Shown piece by piece: positions 8,044-17,057 of a DNA stretch of 64,000 nucleotides (position 1 is the first letter of the stretch; every line of letters starts with the position of its first letter). The translations under genes and the position numbers were made by a program. The DNA comes from Rhodanobacter sp. DHB23 (GTDB taxonomy: Bacteria; Pseudomonadota; Gammaproteobacteria; Xanthomonadales; Rhodanobacteraceae), in assembly GCF_014842975.1 (NCBI RefSeq), contig NZ_JACYXK010000027.1:124001-188000 (forward strand). Reading direction: 5' to 3'. The notes beneath the pieces are model-generated. The model made no database searches and was not told the DNA's origin. It was given only the letters and a program-made list of their open reading frames with translations.

Positions 8044-9816
8044 ATGGCAAGCACCCTGGAAGCGCTCGAACGCTGGATCAACGACGTTGCGGCGCTTACC
8101 CGCCCCGCTAAGATCCACTGGTGCGACGGTTCGGAGGCCGAATACCAGGCGCTGGTCCGGCAGATGCTGGCCGACGGCAGCCTGGTCGAGCTCAACCAGC
8201 AGACCCACCCCGGCTGTTACCTGCACCGCTCCCATCCATCGGACGTGGCGCGCGTGGAGCACCTCACCCTGGTCTGCCACCCCACCGAGGAAGATGCCGG
8301 CCCGAACAACCACTGGATGGATCCGGCCGAGGCGCACGCGAAGATGGACGCGCTGTTCGACGGCTGCATGGAAGGCCGCACCATGTACGTGATCCCGTAC
8401 TGCATGGGCCCGATAGCCTCGCCATTGTCGCGCTGCGGCGTGGAGATCACCGACAGCCCCTACGTGGTCGCCAACATGAAGATCATGACCCGCATGGGCA
8501 AGGCGGCGCAGGAGCGCATCGAGCGCGAAGGCACGTTCGTGAAGGGCCTGCACTCCACCGGCGAACTGGATCCGGAGCGCCGCTTCATCATGCACTTCCC
8601 CGAGGAGCGCACGATCAAGTCCTACGGTTCCGGTTACGGCGGCAACGCGCTGCTGGGGAAGAAATGCCACGCGCTGCGCATCGCCAGCAACCAGGCGCGC
8701 GACGAGGGCTGGCTGGCCGAACACATGCTGATCGTGGGCATCGAGAACCCGCAGGGTGAAACCCACTACGTCGCCGCCGCATTCCCTTCCGCCTGCGGCA
8801 AGACCAACCTCGCGATGCTGATTCCACCCGAGGGTTATCGCAGGGATGGCTGGAAGGTGTGGACGGTCGGCGACGACATCTGCTGGATGCGCCCCGGCGC
8901 CGATGGGCGCCTCTATGCGATCAATCCCGAAGCCGGCTTCTTCGGCGTCGCGCCGGGCACCAGCGACAGCAGCAATCCCAACGCGCTGAAGAGCATTTCG
9001 CGCGACACCATCTTCACCAACGTCGCCGTCACCGCCGACAACCAGCCATGGTGGGAAGGCCTGCCCGGCACACCGGTCACCGACTGGCAAGGCCGACCCT
9101 ACGATCCCGCCAATGGCCCCGCCGCTCACCCCAACTCGCGCTTCACCGTGAGCGCGAAGCAGTGCCCCACGTGGTCACCCAAGGCCGAGGATGCGCAGGG
9201 CGTGCCGATCAGCGCCATCGTGTTCGGTGGCCGCCGCCCCTCCCTGCTGCCGCTGGTGATGGAAGCGCGCGACTGGACGCACGGCGTGCTGATGGGTGCG
9301 GCGATGGGCTCGGAAACCACCGCCGCCGCCACCGGCGCGGTTGGCGTGCTGCGCCGCGATTCGATGGCGATGAAACCGTTCTGCGGCTATCACTACGGCG
9401 ACTATTTCGCGCACTGGCTGAGCTTCGACCGGCCCGGGGCACAGTTGCCCAAGATCTTCCACGTCAACTGGTTCCGCAAGGGCAAGGACGGCAAGTTCCT
9501 GTGGCCCGGCTTCGGCGACAACCTGCGCGTGCTGGAATGGATGATCGCCCGTGTGCAAGGCAAGGTGCATGGCAAGGAAACACCCATCGGCACCCTCCCC
9601 GCTGCCGGCGAGCTGAAGCTCGACGGGCTGGGCCTCGACAAGGCCGCGCTGGCCGAATTGCTCGACGTTGACCAGGCCGGCTGGCAGGCCGAACTGGCCG
9701 CCATCGGCGAATACCTTGCCAGTTTCGCCCCGCGCATGCCTGCGGCCCTGCATGCGGAACAGCAGCGCGTGGCCCTTGCGCTGGAAGCCACCGAGCGCAG
9801 GGTCGCCACGGCCTGA
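8044..9816 (+). CDS. pckG: Phosphoenolpyruvate carboxykinase (GTP)
   Basis: A 590-residue GTP-dependent PEP carboxykinase, converting oxaloacetate and GTP to PEP, CO2 and GDP in gluconeogenesis. The kinase P-loop FPSACGKTN is at residues about 247-255, and the Mn/GTP-binding segments WTVGDDICWM and GFFGVAPGTS follow. Start at 8044 chosen because GAGGAC precedes it by a normal distance; an in-frame ATG at 8023 would add seven residues. A strong terminator closes the gene. The GTP type, not the ATP type of enterics, is usual in Xanthomonadales. It fits growth on fatty acids suggested by the nearby fadE operon. Confidence 0.96.
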   Translation: MASTLEALERWINDVAALTRPAKIHWCDGSEAEYQALVRQMLADGSLVELNQQTHPGCYLHRSHPSDVARVEHLTLVCHPTEEDAGPNNHWMDPAEAHAKMDALFDGCMEGRTMYVIPYCMGPIASPLSRCGVEITDSPYVVANMKIMTRMGKAAQERIEREGTFVKGLHSTGELDPERRFIMHFPEERTIKSYGSGYGGNALLGKKCHALRIASNQARDEGWLAEHMLIVGIENPQGETHYVAAAFPSACGKTNLAMLIPPEGYRRDGWKVWTVGDDICWMRPGADGRLYAINPEAGFFGVAPGTSDSSNPNALKSISRDTIFTNVAVTADNQPWWEGLPGTPVTDWQGRPYDPANGPAAHPNSRFTVSAKQCPTWSPKAEDAQGVPISAIVFGGRRPSLLPLVMEARDWTHGVLMGAAMGSETTAAATGAVGVLRRDSMAMKPFCGYHYGDYFAHWLSFDRPGAQLPKIFHVNWFRKGKDGKFLWPGFGDNLRVLEWMIARVQGKVHGKETPIGTLPAAGELKLDGLGLDKAALAELLDVDQAGWQAELAAIGEYLASFAPRMPAALHAEQQRVALALEATERRVATA

Positions 9817-9821
9817 GCGCA

Positions 9822-9868
9822 GGTTTGCATCGCTGCGGGCCGCTGCCCGCGGCGATGCAAACCCTTTT
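9822..9868 (+). terminator. Strong intrinsic terminator after pckG
   Basis: Two stem blocks, GGTTTGCATCGC and GCGGGC, pair with complementary blocks across a 4-nt loop with a single mismatch (about 19 bp), followed by CTTTT. It ends only 28 nt before the next gene start, so the sigma factor needs its own promoter within or after the hairpin. Confidence 0.88.
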
Positions 9869-9895
9869 GGCGCGGCGGGCATCCAAGCTGGCAAG

Positions 9896-10474
9896 ATGAT
9901 CGCCGCCTGTCCCGCCACCGACCGCTCGATGCCGCCAGCCCCCGCCGCCGACCACGATATCGACGACGCGCGCGCGGCCGCGGCCGGCGACCGCCGCGCG
10001 TTCCAGCGCCTGTACTGCCGGCACGTCGAACGCATCCACGGCGCGGTCTACCGACTGGCCGGCTACGACCATGCCCGTGCCGAGGACCTCACCCAGGAAG
10101 CCTTTGTGCGCGCGTGGCAGAAGCTGCCCGGCTTCCGCCACGAAAGTGCGTTCGGCACCTGGCTGTACCGCCTCTCGGTCAACGTGGCGCTGATGGAAAT
10201 CCGCGCCCGCCGCGCCGATCCGGTCGGTTTCATGGACGAGGAACAACTGCCCGACCCCGGCGACATGCCGTTCTGCGCCGCCGAGCGCGAGGAACTCGAG
10301 CGCGCTATCGGCAAACTGCCGCCGCGCGCACGCGCCGTGCTGGTACTGCACGACGTCGAAGGCTGGCGGCACGAGGAAATCGGCGAGGAAATGGACATGG
10401 CCGTCGGCACGTCCAAAGCGCAATTGCACCGCGCGCGGCAGCTGCTGCGCCGTGCCCTGGGAGAAAACCCGTGA
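9896..10474 (+). CDS. ECF-family RNA polymerase sigma factor
   Basis: A 192-residue extracytoplasmic-function sigma factor. Region 2 is seen in RAFQRLYCRHVERIHGAVYRL and HARAEDLTQEAFVRAWQKLPGFR, and region 4 in LERAIGKLPPRARAVLVLHDVEGWRHEEIGEEM with the SKAQLHRARQLLRR recognition helix. Start at 9896 is one choice; an ATG at 9929 is possible and neither has a clear ribosome site. The stop overlaps the next gene's GTG (GTGA), coupling it to a membrane protein that is probably its anti-sigma factor. No binding site for the sigma factor could be identified by eye. Confidence 0.9.
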   Translation: MIAACPATDRSMPPAPAADHDIDDARAAAAGDRRAFQRLYCRHVERIHGAVYRLAGYDHARAEDLTQEAFVRAWQKLPGFRHESAFGTWLYRLSVNVALMEIRARRADPVGFMDEEQLPDPGDMPFCAAEREELERAIGKLPPRARAVLVLHDVEGWRHEEIGEEMDMAVGTSKAQLHRARQLLRRALGENP

Positions 10475-10914
10475 ACGAATTCGAATGGCGCCAGCAGATG
10501 CGCAAACTGCGCGGACCCGTCACACCGCACCACGATCTGTGGGACAACATCGACGCCGCACTGGAAGATCGCGACGAAGGCGCGACACGGCCGCAAACCG
10601 CACGCCACGCGTCGCCACACCCCTGGCTGGCCGCCGCCGCACTGGCTGGCGCCTTCCTGCTGGCCGGCAGCATCGGCCTGCACCTGTACCGCAACGCCGG
10701 CGCCACGTTCGGCGACGCACGTGCGCTGGCCGACGCGCCATGGCGGCCTTCCGATCCGCGCCTGAGTGGCGCGGCAATCGAGTTGGACGCGGCGCGCATA
10801 GAGCTGCAGCAGGCCATGCAGCAGTCTCCCGATTCACCTTCGTTGCAGCGCCTGCTGGCGCGCACCGAGCAGCAACAAACGCAACTGCGCCATCTCGCCC
10901 AGGAGGCCGGCTAA
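10471..10914 (+). CDS. Probable anti-sigma factor, single-pass membrane protein
   Basis: A 147-residue protein with a charged cytoplasmic N-terminal segment of about 50 residues, one transmembrane segment (LAAAALAGAFLLAGSIGLHL) and a periplasmic tail predicted to be helical and rich in Gln/Leu. Position directly after an ECF sigma gene with a 4-nt overlap is the main evidence for the anti-sigma role. The His-x3-Cys-x2-Cys zinc motif of ZAS-type anti-sigma factors is missing, so it belongs to another type or only resembles them. GTG start. Confidence 0.65.
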   Translation: MNEFEWRQQMRKLRGPVTPHHDLWDNIDAALEDRDEGATRPQTARHASPHPWLAAAALAGAFLLAGSIGLHLYRNAGATFGDARALADAPWRPSDPRLSGAAIELDAARIELQQAMQQSPDSPSLQRLLARTEQQQTQLRHLAQEAG

Positions 10915-10932
10915 CCGCAGCCGGGAACGACC

Positions 10933-11841
10933 ATGAAAACCGCCATCCGCTGCACTCCTTTGCTGTTGTGCCTGTGCGCAGGCCAGGCCTTGGCAAGTAC
11001 GCCGATCAACCTGCAGCACGCCGCCACGCCCACGGCGCACATCAGCATCAGCAACATCTCCGGCGAAGTGCGCGTCACCGCCTGGGATCGCCCCACGGTA
11101 CAGGTCGACGGCCAGCTCGGCGACGGCGCCAAGCCGCTGGCGATCACCGGCAGCGACGACAAGCTCGCCATCGAAGTGCAGCCCCAGGGCAACGGCGGCG
11201 GCTGGCTCAACTGGGGCGGCGACAACCGCATGGGGCCGACCATGCTAGACCTCCACGTGCCGCGCGGCGCGGCGCTGGACGTGCGCGTGGTCAGCGCACC
11301 GCTGGTGGTCGACGGCATGGAGGGCGGCAAGATCTCCGTCAACACGGTGAGCGGCCGCGCACGCATCAACGCGAACAGTCCTGCGCTCGACATCGAAAGC
11401 GTCAGCGGCAACATCGAGCTGGCCGGCCACGCCATGCAGGCCAACCTGCAGACGGTGAGCGGCGACATCCTCGCCCCTGTGCTGGGCGACCAGGCGAAAC
11501 TGCAGACCGTTTCCGGCCGCATCCAGGCCAACGGCGGCCCCTGGCACCAGCTCACGCTGAGCACGGTATCCGGCGACGTGCAGCTCGCGGGCAACCTCGC
11601 ACCCGACGGCAAGCTGGCCATCGACAGCATGAGCGGCAACGTGCAACTGCAACTGCCCGCCAGCGCCAATGCCACGGTGCACGCCAGCAGCTTCAGCGGC
11701 GACCTCCGCAGCGACGCCGGCACCGCACAGAAATCCGAGCACGGCCCCGGCAGCAAGCTCGATACCACCCTGGGCAATGGCAGCGGCTCGATCAACGTCC
11801 AGACATTCAGTGGCGACCTGCGTATCCGTACCTCGAACTGA
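10933..11841 (+). CDS. Secreted DUF4097-type beta-repeat protein
   Basis: A 302-residue protein with a signal peptide (LLLCLCAGQALAS) followed by repeated short beta-strand units of the type VSGxIxxxG: ISNISGEVRV, VNTVSGRARI, IESVSGNIEL, LQTVSGDILA, LSTVSGDVQL, IDSMSGNVQL, VQTFSGDLRI. This is the DUF4097 / putative auto-transporter adhesin head (GIN) pattern, a right-handed beta structure. Probably periplasmic or surface located. It is 18 nt after the anti-sigma gene, so the three genes likely form an envelope-stress unit, with this protein as output or sensor. Function unknown in detail. Confidence 0.8.
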   Translation: MKTAIRCTPLLLCLCAGQALASTPINLQHAATPTAHISISNISGEVRVTAWDRPTVQVDGQLGDGAKPLAITGSDDKLAIEVQPQGNGGGWLNWGGDNRMGPTMLDLHVPRGAALDVRVVSAPLVVDGMEGGKISVNTVSGRARINANSPALDIESVSGNIELAGHAMQANLQTVSGDILAPVLGDQAKLQTVSGRIQANGGPWHQLTLSTVSGDVQLAGNLAPDGKLAIDSMSGNVQLQLPASANATVHASSFSGDLRSDAGTAQKSEHGPGSKLDTTLGNGSGSINVQTFSGDLRIRTSN

Positions 11842-11990
11842 ATCGTCCGGCGCGATTCGAGTACCACAATCCGCCTCGAATCCCGGCTGAAAGCCCGGGC
11901 GACATTCGGGCCTCTGCCTGCCGCCACCCGGGTCAGGCATCGGCGCAAGGCTTCATGCCTTCTGTCCAGGCTGACACGCTCCAAATACCC

Positions 11991-12022
11991 AAAAAAAAGC
12001 CACCGGTCTTGCGACCGGTGGC
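11991..12022 (-). terminator. Intrinsic terminator of the TonB-dependent receptor gene
   Basis: On the minus strand, GCCACCGGTC-GCAA-GACCGGTGGC is followed by eight Ts: a perfect 10-bp stem. It lies 30 nt after the receptor stop codon. Confidence 0.95.
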
Positions 12023-12052
12023 TGAGTTGCATCGATGCTGCGGCTTGTCGGA

Positions 12053-15000
12053 TCAGTAGTCGTAGGTCACCGACAGGCGCACGGTACGCGGCGGCGTGGT
12101 GTACAGCGGCTGCCCGTAGTAGTTGTTCGTGATCAGCGTGTTGCTGCCCGCGTCGAACCCCGACTGGTACGACGGATCCACCTGCAGGGCACGCTGCTGG
12201 TTCAACGCATTCATGACGTCCAGGTTGAAGCCCAGCTTGTTGTCGGCGAACGCCGGACGGTAATGCACGCCCAGGTTGAGCAACTCCGTCCACGGCGTAT
12301 GGCCGTTCGAACCCGGCGTCACACGCTGGCCGTTGCACCAGTGGTAGTTGCCGGTACCGGAGTTGTTGTATCCGGTCGGATCGTTGTCACCACCCGGCTC
12401 ATAGCCATCCGGGCCCTGCGTGTACGGGCCGAAGTAGCCCAAGCACTCCTTCGGCATGCCGGATTGCGCCAGCAGGGTGGCCGACACCAGCCATTCCGGC
12501 GAGATCTGGTAACTGCCGCGGATCTTGATCTGATGCTTGCGGACATTGGCGAACTCGCCGTACTGGCCGTCCATCAACTGCCAGCTGTCCCAGTCTTCCG
12601 TCTTGGAAATGTCTTCCTGGCCAAAGTCGGAGCGCACCTGGCCCTCGGTGTTGCCAAAGCCGCGGGTGAAGGTGTAGTCGATGCGGGCATACCACTTGCC
12701 GTCGAACGGATGCTCCAGGTACATGTCCAGCGAGCCGTACTTGCGCACGGCACCGCGGCTGAAGCCCCAGTCCTTCGTCGACATCGGCACGATGACGCTC
12801 TTGCTGCCATCGTTGGCTTCCAGCAGGAAGGTATTGGTCATGCCCGGATTGAACAGGACGCAGGTCGACAGCGCCGCCGAGTTGGAGTAGTCGTCGGGAT
12901 TGAGACCCATGCCGGTCATCTTGTCGGCGACCCGGCTGTTGTCGCACACGTCGTCGATCGCGGCCTTCAGATCGCGCCACATGGCCTTGCCGCCGTACAC
13001 CCAGTTGTCACCCAGCTTCTTGTCGAAGCCGACGATGAACTCGTCCAGGTACTCCGGCTTCAGGTTGCGCGCAGCGACCTGCTTGGCATCCTTGGGCTGG
13101 CCTGTCTCGCCGTCGGGCGAATTCCATGCCGTGCAATCATGCGGATCCACTGGAACGCCGGTGGTTTCGTTGACCGAGCTGAAGGTGCAGTTCGACGTCA
13201 GGTAGGTCGAGCGGTTGGCCGCACGCTCCGCCGCATTGTTCGGCAAGGCCAAGTAGTAGCGGCCCGCATTGCCGTAGATCTTGAGCGAGGAGTCGCCGAA
13301 CACGTCCCAGCTGGCGCCGATACGCGGTTCCCACTGGTTCTTTTCGTCGACGAAGGCCTGGCCCAGATCGTTGTAGTTGGTGAAGCGATCGTTGCGCAAA
13401 CCGATGCTGAGATACACGTTCTGGGCCACCTGCCAGTTGTCCTGCAGGTACCAGGCCTTCTGCGACATGGTCATGCTGGTCGCCCAGCCGATCTGGCGCC
13501 TCTGCGCGGTAGTAGCAGTGATGTAGCGCCAGTAATAGTCCTGCCCACTGAACGGGTTCTGGAAGCTCGGCCCCTGGTCGATGGCGCGGTAGTACATGTT
13601 GTCCATGCCCACCAGCAGGTCGTGATCGCCCAGCTTGTAGTCGAAGTCCACACGCAGGCCACGGGTGGAGTTCTTGGCACCCGGCGAGGTCCAGGTGGTA
13701 TTGGTCTGGCCATTGCTCGGCTGGTAACCATCCGGTTGCTTGCCGAGGCTGCCCCTGGAAATGAACGGCAGCGGGCTGTCGTTGCCGTAGACGACCGGAT
13801 CCTGGAAGTGTCCCTTGCCCGCCAGGACGCTCAACGTGGCTGCGTCGGTGATGTAGCTGGTGAAGTGCCCGACGTAGATCTGGGCATTGTCCTTGGCGAC
13901 GTCGTTCTTGGTGACGTACGCGCCACGCTGCAGGGTATCGTAGTCGAAGTCATAGGTGGAACCGGCACCACGGCTGTTGTTGTCCTTCAGCGCGGTCAGT
14001 TCCAGGATGTTGCTGTCGGTGATGTTCCAGTCCAGCTTGCCGTAGAACTTCGAGTCCTTGTTGGCATAATCCTGCACCTTGGCGTTGTCGTTGTTCTCGA
14101 CATTGGTGCCCTGGTCCTTGGTGGTTTCGGCCGCCAGGAACATGTACAGCTTGTCCTTGATCAGCGGGCCGCCCAGGTAGACGGAGTAGATCGTCTCCCA
14201 GTATTTGTTGTCGTTGCGGTACTGGCGAAGCGTACCCGGAGCGTTCGGATCCGACGCATTGTTCACCAGGCTGGTGGAAGCCGGGACGGGGGTGTTGCCG
14301 TAACGGTAGTTGGTCGGCGTGCCTTCAAACGAGCGCGGTTGCCATGCCACCTGCCCACCGAAGTGCCACTCGTTGCTGCCGCGCTTGCCGACCTGGTTGA
14401 TCACGCCGCCGTCGGAACGACCGTACTTGGCGTCGTAACCGCCGGTGAGGGTTTCCTGCTGCTCGATGGCGCCGTAGGGCAACTGGAAACCGCCCAGGTT
14501 CTTGTAGGGTTCGCCAACGTTGTAGCCGTTAACGTAGTAGGCGTTCTCGGTCACGCTGGAACCGCCGAACGACACCAGCGACTGACCGGTCGGGCCCGTG
14601 AAGAAGCCGCTGCCCGAGGTGGTATTGGGCGCCAACAGGGCAATCGCCTCGGCACTGTGCGCCACCGGCAGGCGCTGCAGGTCAGCCGCGGTGATGACCG
14701 TGCTGGAATTGACGTTGGTAACGTCGATGGCGGGCAGCGCGTTGGCCGTGACAGTCACCGAGGACAACTGGGTTGCATTGGCATTGGCGGCGGCCGTGGC
14801 GAAGTCCACGCCAGCGGCGCCACCGGTGGTGACATAGGCGTTGTCGTGCGTGCTGACGACCTTGCCGCCCTGCTTCAGGCTGACCGTGTAGGTACCCACC
14901 GGCAGATGGTCGATGCGGTAATGGCCCGTGCTGTCCACCGGCACTTCGCGCATGAAGCCCGAGGTATTGGTGACCATCACGGTCTCGTCCGACGACGCCG

Positions 15001-15136
15001 GCGCCGAGCCGAAGATGCTGCCGACGGTGCTCTGTGCAAGCACGGCCCCGCTGAAGCTCAGGCCCATGGCGATCGCCAGGGCAGTTGGGCGCCAGCGCAT
15101 GGCGTTAGCACTGGCCCGATAGCGAATACTCATCAT
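12053..15136 (-). CDS. TonB-dependent outer-membrane receptor, Oar-like
   Basis: A 1027-residue outer-membrane receptor. After a signal peptide (ALAIAMGLSFSGAVLAQ) comes a carboxypeptidase-regulatory-like beta domain (residues about 40-105, YRIDHLPVGTYTVSLKQGGK), a plug (SVTVTANALPAIDVTNVNSS) and a long beta barrel ending in the aromatic LSVTYDY. Start at the ATG at 15136, preceded by GGGGAG at a good distance; an upstream TTG in frame is less likely. Oar-like receptors import large or carbohydrate substrates with TonB energy; the ligand here is unknown. The divergent neighbour is a decayed TPR-sulfotransferase, a pairing common in Xanthomonadales. Confidence 0.92.
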   Translation of the reverse strand: MMSIRYRASANAMRWRPTALAIAMGLSFSGAVLAQSTVGSIFGSAPASSDETVMVTNTSGFMREVPVDSTGHYRIDHLPVGTYTVSLKQGGKVVSTHDNAYVTTGGAAGVDFATAAANANATQLSSVTVTANALPAIDVTNVNSSTVITAADLQRLPVAHSAEAIALLAPNTTSGSGFFTGPTGQSLVSFGGSSVTENAYYVNGYNVGEPYKNLGGFQLPYGAIEQQETLTGGYDAKYGRSDGGVINQVGKRGSNEWHFGGQVAWQPRSFEGTPTNYRYGNTPVPASTSLVNNASDPNAPGTLRQYRNDNKYWETIYSVYLGGPLIKDKLYMFLAAETTKDQGTNVENNDNAKVQDYANKDSKFYGKLDWNITDSNILELTALKDNNSRGAGSTYDFDYDTLQRGAYVTKNDVAKDNAQIYVGHFTSYITDAATLSVLAGKGHFQDPVVYGNDSPLPFISRGSLGKQPDGYQPSNGQTNTTWTSPGAKNSTRGLRVDFDYKLGDHDLLVGMDNMYYRAIDQGPSFQNPFSGQDYYWRYITATTAQRRQIGWATSMTMSQKAWYLQDNWQVAQNVYLSIGLRNDRFTNYNDLGQAFVDEKNQWEPRIGASWDVFGDSSLKIYGNAGRYYLALPNNAAERAANRSTYLTSNCTFSSVNETTGVPVDPHDCTAWNSPDGETGQPKDAKQVAARNLKPEYLDEFIVGFDKKLGDNWVYGGKAMWRDLKAAIDDVCDNSRVADKMTGMGLNPDDYSNSAALSTCVLFNPGMTNTFLLEANDGSKSVIVPMSTKDWGFSRGAVRKYGSLDMYLEHPFDGKWYARIDYTFTRGFGNTEGQVRSDFGQEDISKTEDWDSWQLMDGQYGEFANVRKHQIKIRGSYQISPEWLVSATLLAQSGMPKECLGYFGPYTQGPDGYEPGGDNDPTGYNNSGTGNYHWCNGQRVTPGSNGHTPWTELLNLGVHYRPAFADNKLGFNLDVMNALNQQRALQVDPSYQSGFDAGSNTLITNNYYGQPLYTTPPRTVRLSVTYDY

Positions 15137-15474
15137 GTGTCTCCCCAAAAATGGATGTCCAAACGGACGATTGACCTATCTCGTTCAAATGCTTCAAACC
15201 GGCAGATCTTGAAAGTCCCTTCGAATTCGCAAGCCGGCGACGCACGTGTTTGCGGCCATGCGAAAATGATCGCCTTGCCGCAAACTTATGACGCATGAAC
15301 TTGCAGGTCAACAAAAATTTCATGTTTGCGCTTGACATCGCCATGCACGCGACCCGCCAAATGTTAAATTTTCATGCGATCCAGCAAGGCTTCACACCCG
15401 TGCGAATCCGGCCAGCCGCAGACGGCAGGCGTGGCAATTGAGCTCACCAGTTAGTGGCAATTAACCTTTACCCG
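15137..15474. promoter_or_regulatory. AT-richer intergenic region between the receptor and the sulfotransferase pseudogene
   Basis: About 340 bp with no gene, clearly richer in A/T than its surroundings, and therefore the likely promoter region of the receptor. A minus-strand TTGACC (15306-15311) is followed 17 nt later by TAAGTT, a weak promoter candidate. A plus-strand TTGACA at 15332 has no matching -10 at a normal distance. No convincing riboswitch or operator was found. Confidence 0.35.
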
Positions 15475-15527
15475 ATGAATGACTCGATGCCGCCACGGCT
15501 GCCACGTCCCAGCCGCACTCCACCCAC

Positions 15528-17057
15528 ATGGGCGATGTCCAGTTGGCCCGGATGCAGCATTCGCTGGAGTTGCGACTGGCTCAGACGCCGAACGACACCG
15601 AGGCATTGATCGAGCTGTCGAAGGTACTGTTCAGGCGTGGACATATCCGCGCATCCAGCCGACCGCTGCTGCAGGCCGCAAGCCGGCTGCCGTGCAATGC
15701 GCCGCTGATTGCTCCCCTTGCGCAACACCTTGTTGCGAATGGTGAAATTATTGCGGCAAGGGCCTGCCTCGGTCTGCCGGAACAAGCCCCGGAACCGCCT
15801 GCCGAGGTGTTGGGAGCTTCGCGATCGGCGATATCGCCAAGGCACTCGAACGGATCGAACTGGCCTTGCGCGCGGGCGCCGATTCGCCCGACGCACTGCA
15901 CATGCATGCCCCGCTGCTGCAATTCAGCGGCAGGATCGACGAGGCACAGCTACACCTGGAGCGCATCCTCGAACGCTGGCCCCGATTCGGCGACGCCATG
16001 ATGATGCTGGCATACCTGCGCAAGCAGCGCCCCGAAGCGCACCGACTGGACTGGATCAACAAACAATTGCGTCAAATGACGTACGAAATAACGGAAACAG
16101 GTCGTGAATTCGTACGCGTGCTTCAAGACGCTCGATGACCTGGGGCAGCACGACGAAGCTGGAACTCCCTGGCGCGCCGCAATGCAATCATGCATGCACT
16201 GAATCCCTACGACGCGCCAGCGAAGGAAGCTGTCGTCGACGCCCCTCAACGGCATGCCTGCACAGCCACGCCTGACGGCGGAGCGGCCTGGCCCATCTTC
16301 GTCGTGGGCATGCCCCGCTCGGGCACGACCCTGCTCGAACGGATCCTCGCCAGCCATTCGCAGGTCGCTTCGGCAAGCGAAATCATCGATTTCTGCGCCA
16401 GTTGCACTGGGTCGCCGATGTCGCGCCCGCCCAGTCGTCGAGCCTGCTGGAAATCATCAGCCGCAGCGACGACATCGACTACCGCGAGCTTGGCGAGCGC
16501 TATCTCAGGCAGACCCAATGGCGTGCGCATGGCAAGGCGTATTACGTCGACAAGCTGCCCGCGAGCATCCGGATGGTCGCCTTCATCCGCCGTGCCCTGC
16601 CGCACGCCCCCATCCTGCACCTGGCGCGGGATCCCATGGACACCTGTTTTTCCAACTACAAAACCATGTTCGGCAATATCTCACCGTACAGCTACGACCT
16701 CGAAGCACTCGTGCACTACATACGGGCACGGGAGCCATGCTCGACGTGCCTTACGATGCGCTGGTGCAGGATACCGAAGCGGCGGTGCGCCACGTCCTCG
16801 CACATTGCAGCCTGGCGGCCGAGACAGCCTGGTTCAATCCCGAGCGCAATGCCGCCCCAGTGGCCACACCCAGCAGCGCACAGGTGCGCGAAGCGATCCA
16901 TGGTCGGGGATTGGGCCAGTGGCGCGCCTACGAATGGCAACTGGAGCCGCTGCGGCTGGCACTGTCAGCACACACCAAGCCCGAACCGCATCGCAAAATG
17001 CCACCGCATGGCGACGGCGTTTTGCTGGCCGGCTATCGGGATCAAAGATCCTGGTGA
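15528..17057 (+). pseudogene. Decayed TPR-containing sulfotransferase
   Basis: Fragments of one TPR-sulfotransferase are spread over all three plus-strand frames. TPR-like helices (TPNDTEALIELSKVLFRRGH, then IAKALERIELALRAGAD, FSGRIDEAQLHLERIL) precede the PAPS-binding loop FVVGMPRSGTTLLERILASH, the 3'-phosphate region HLARDPMDTCFSNYK and a C-terminal part AMLDVPYDALVQDTE to KMPPHGDG. Frame changes occur near 15810, 16100, 16158, 16398 and 16720, the last with loss of roughly 20 residues. With at least five lesions no functional protein is expected. Intact relatives transfer sulfate from PAPS to unknown acceptors. The start is uncertain; an ATG at 15475 in another frame may be the original one. 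Confidence 0.85.

Noticed and set aside
12035-15298. Open frame of about 1087 codons opposite the TonB-dependent receptor
   Set aside because: Antisense shadow of a well-supported receptor gene; Val/Gly/Arg-rich product without recognisable motifs.
15332-15370. Plus-strand TTGACA with TAAATT as a promoter for the sulfotransferase pseudogene
   Set aside because: The spacing is 27 bp, too long for a sigma-70 promoter.
15390-15450. Possible cobalamin riboswitch (CGTGCGAATCCGG-like word)
   Set aside because: One partial conserved word only; the GGGAA and B12-box elements are absent, and it would face the pseudogene.
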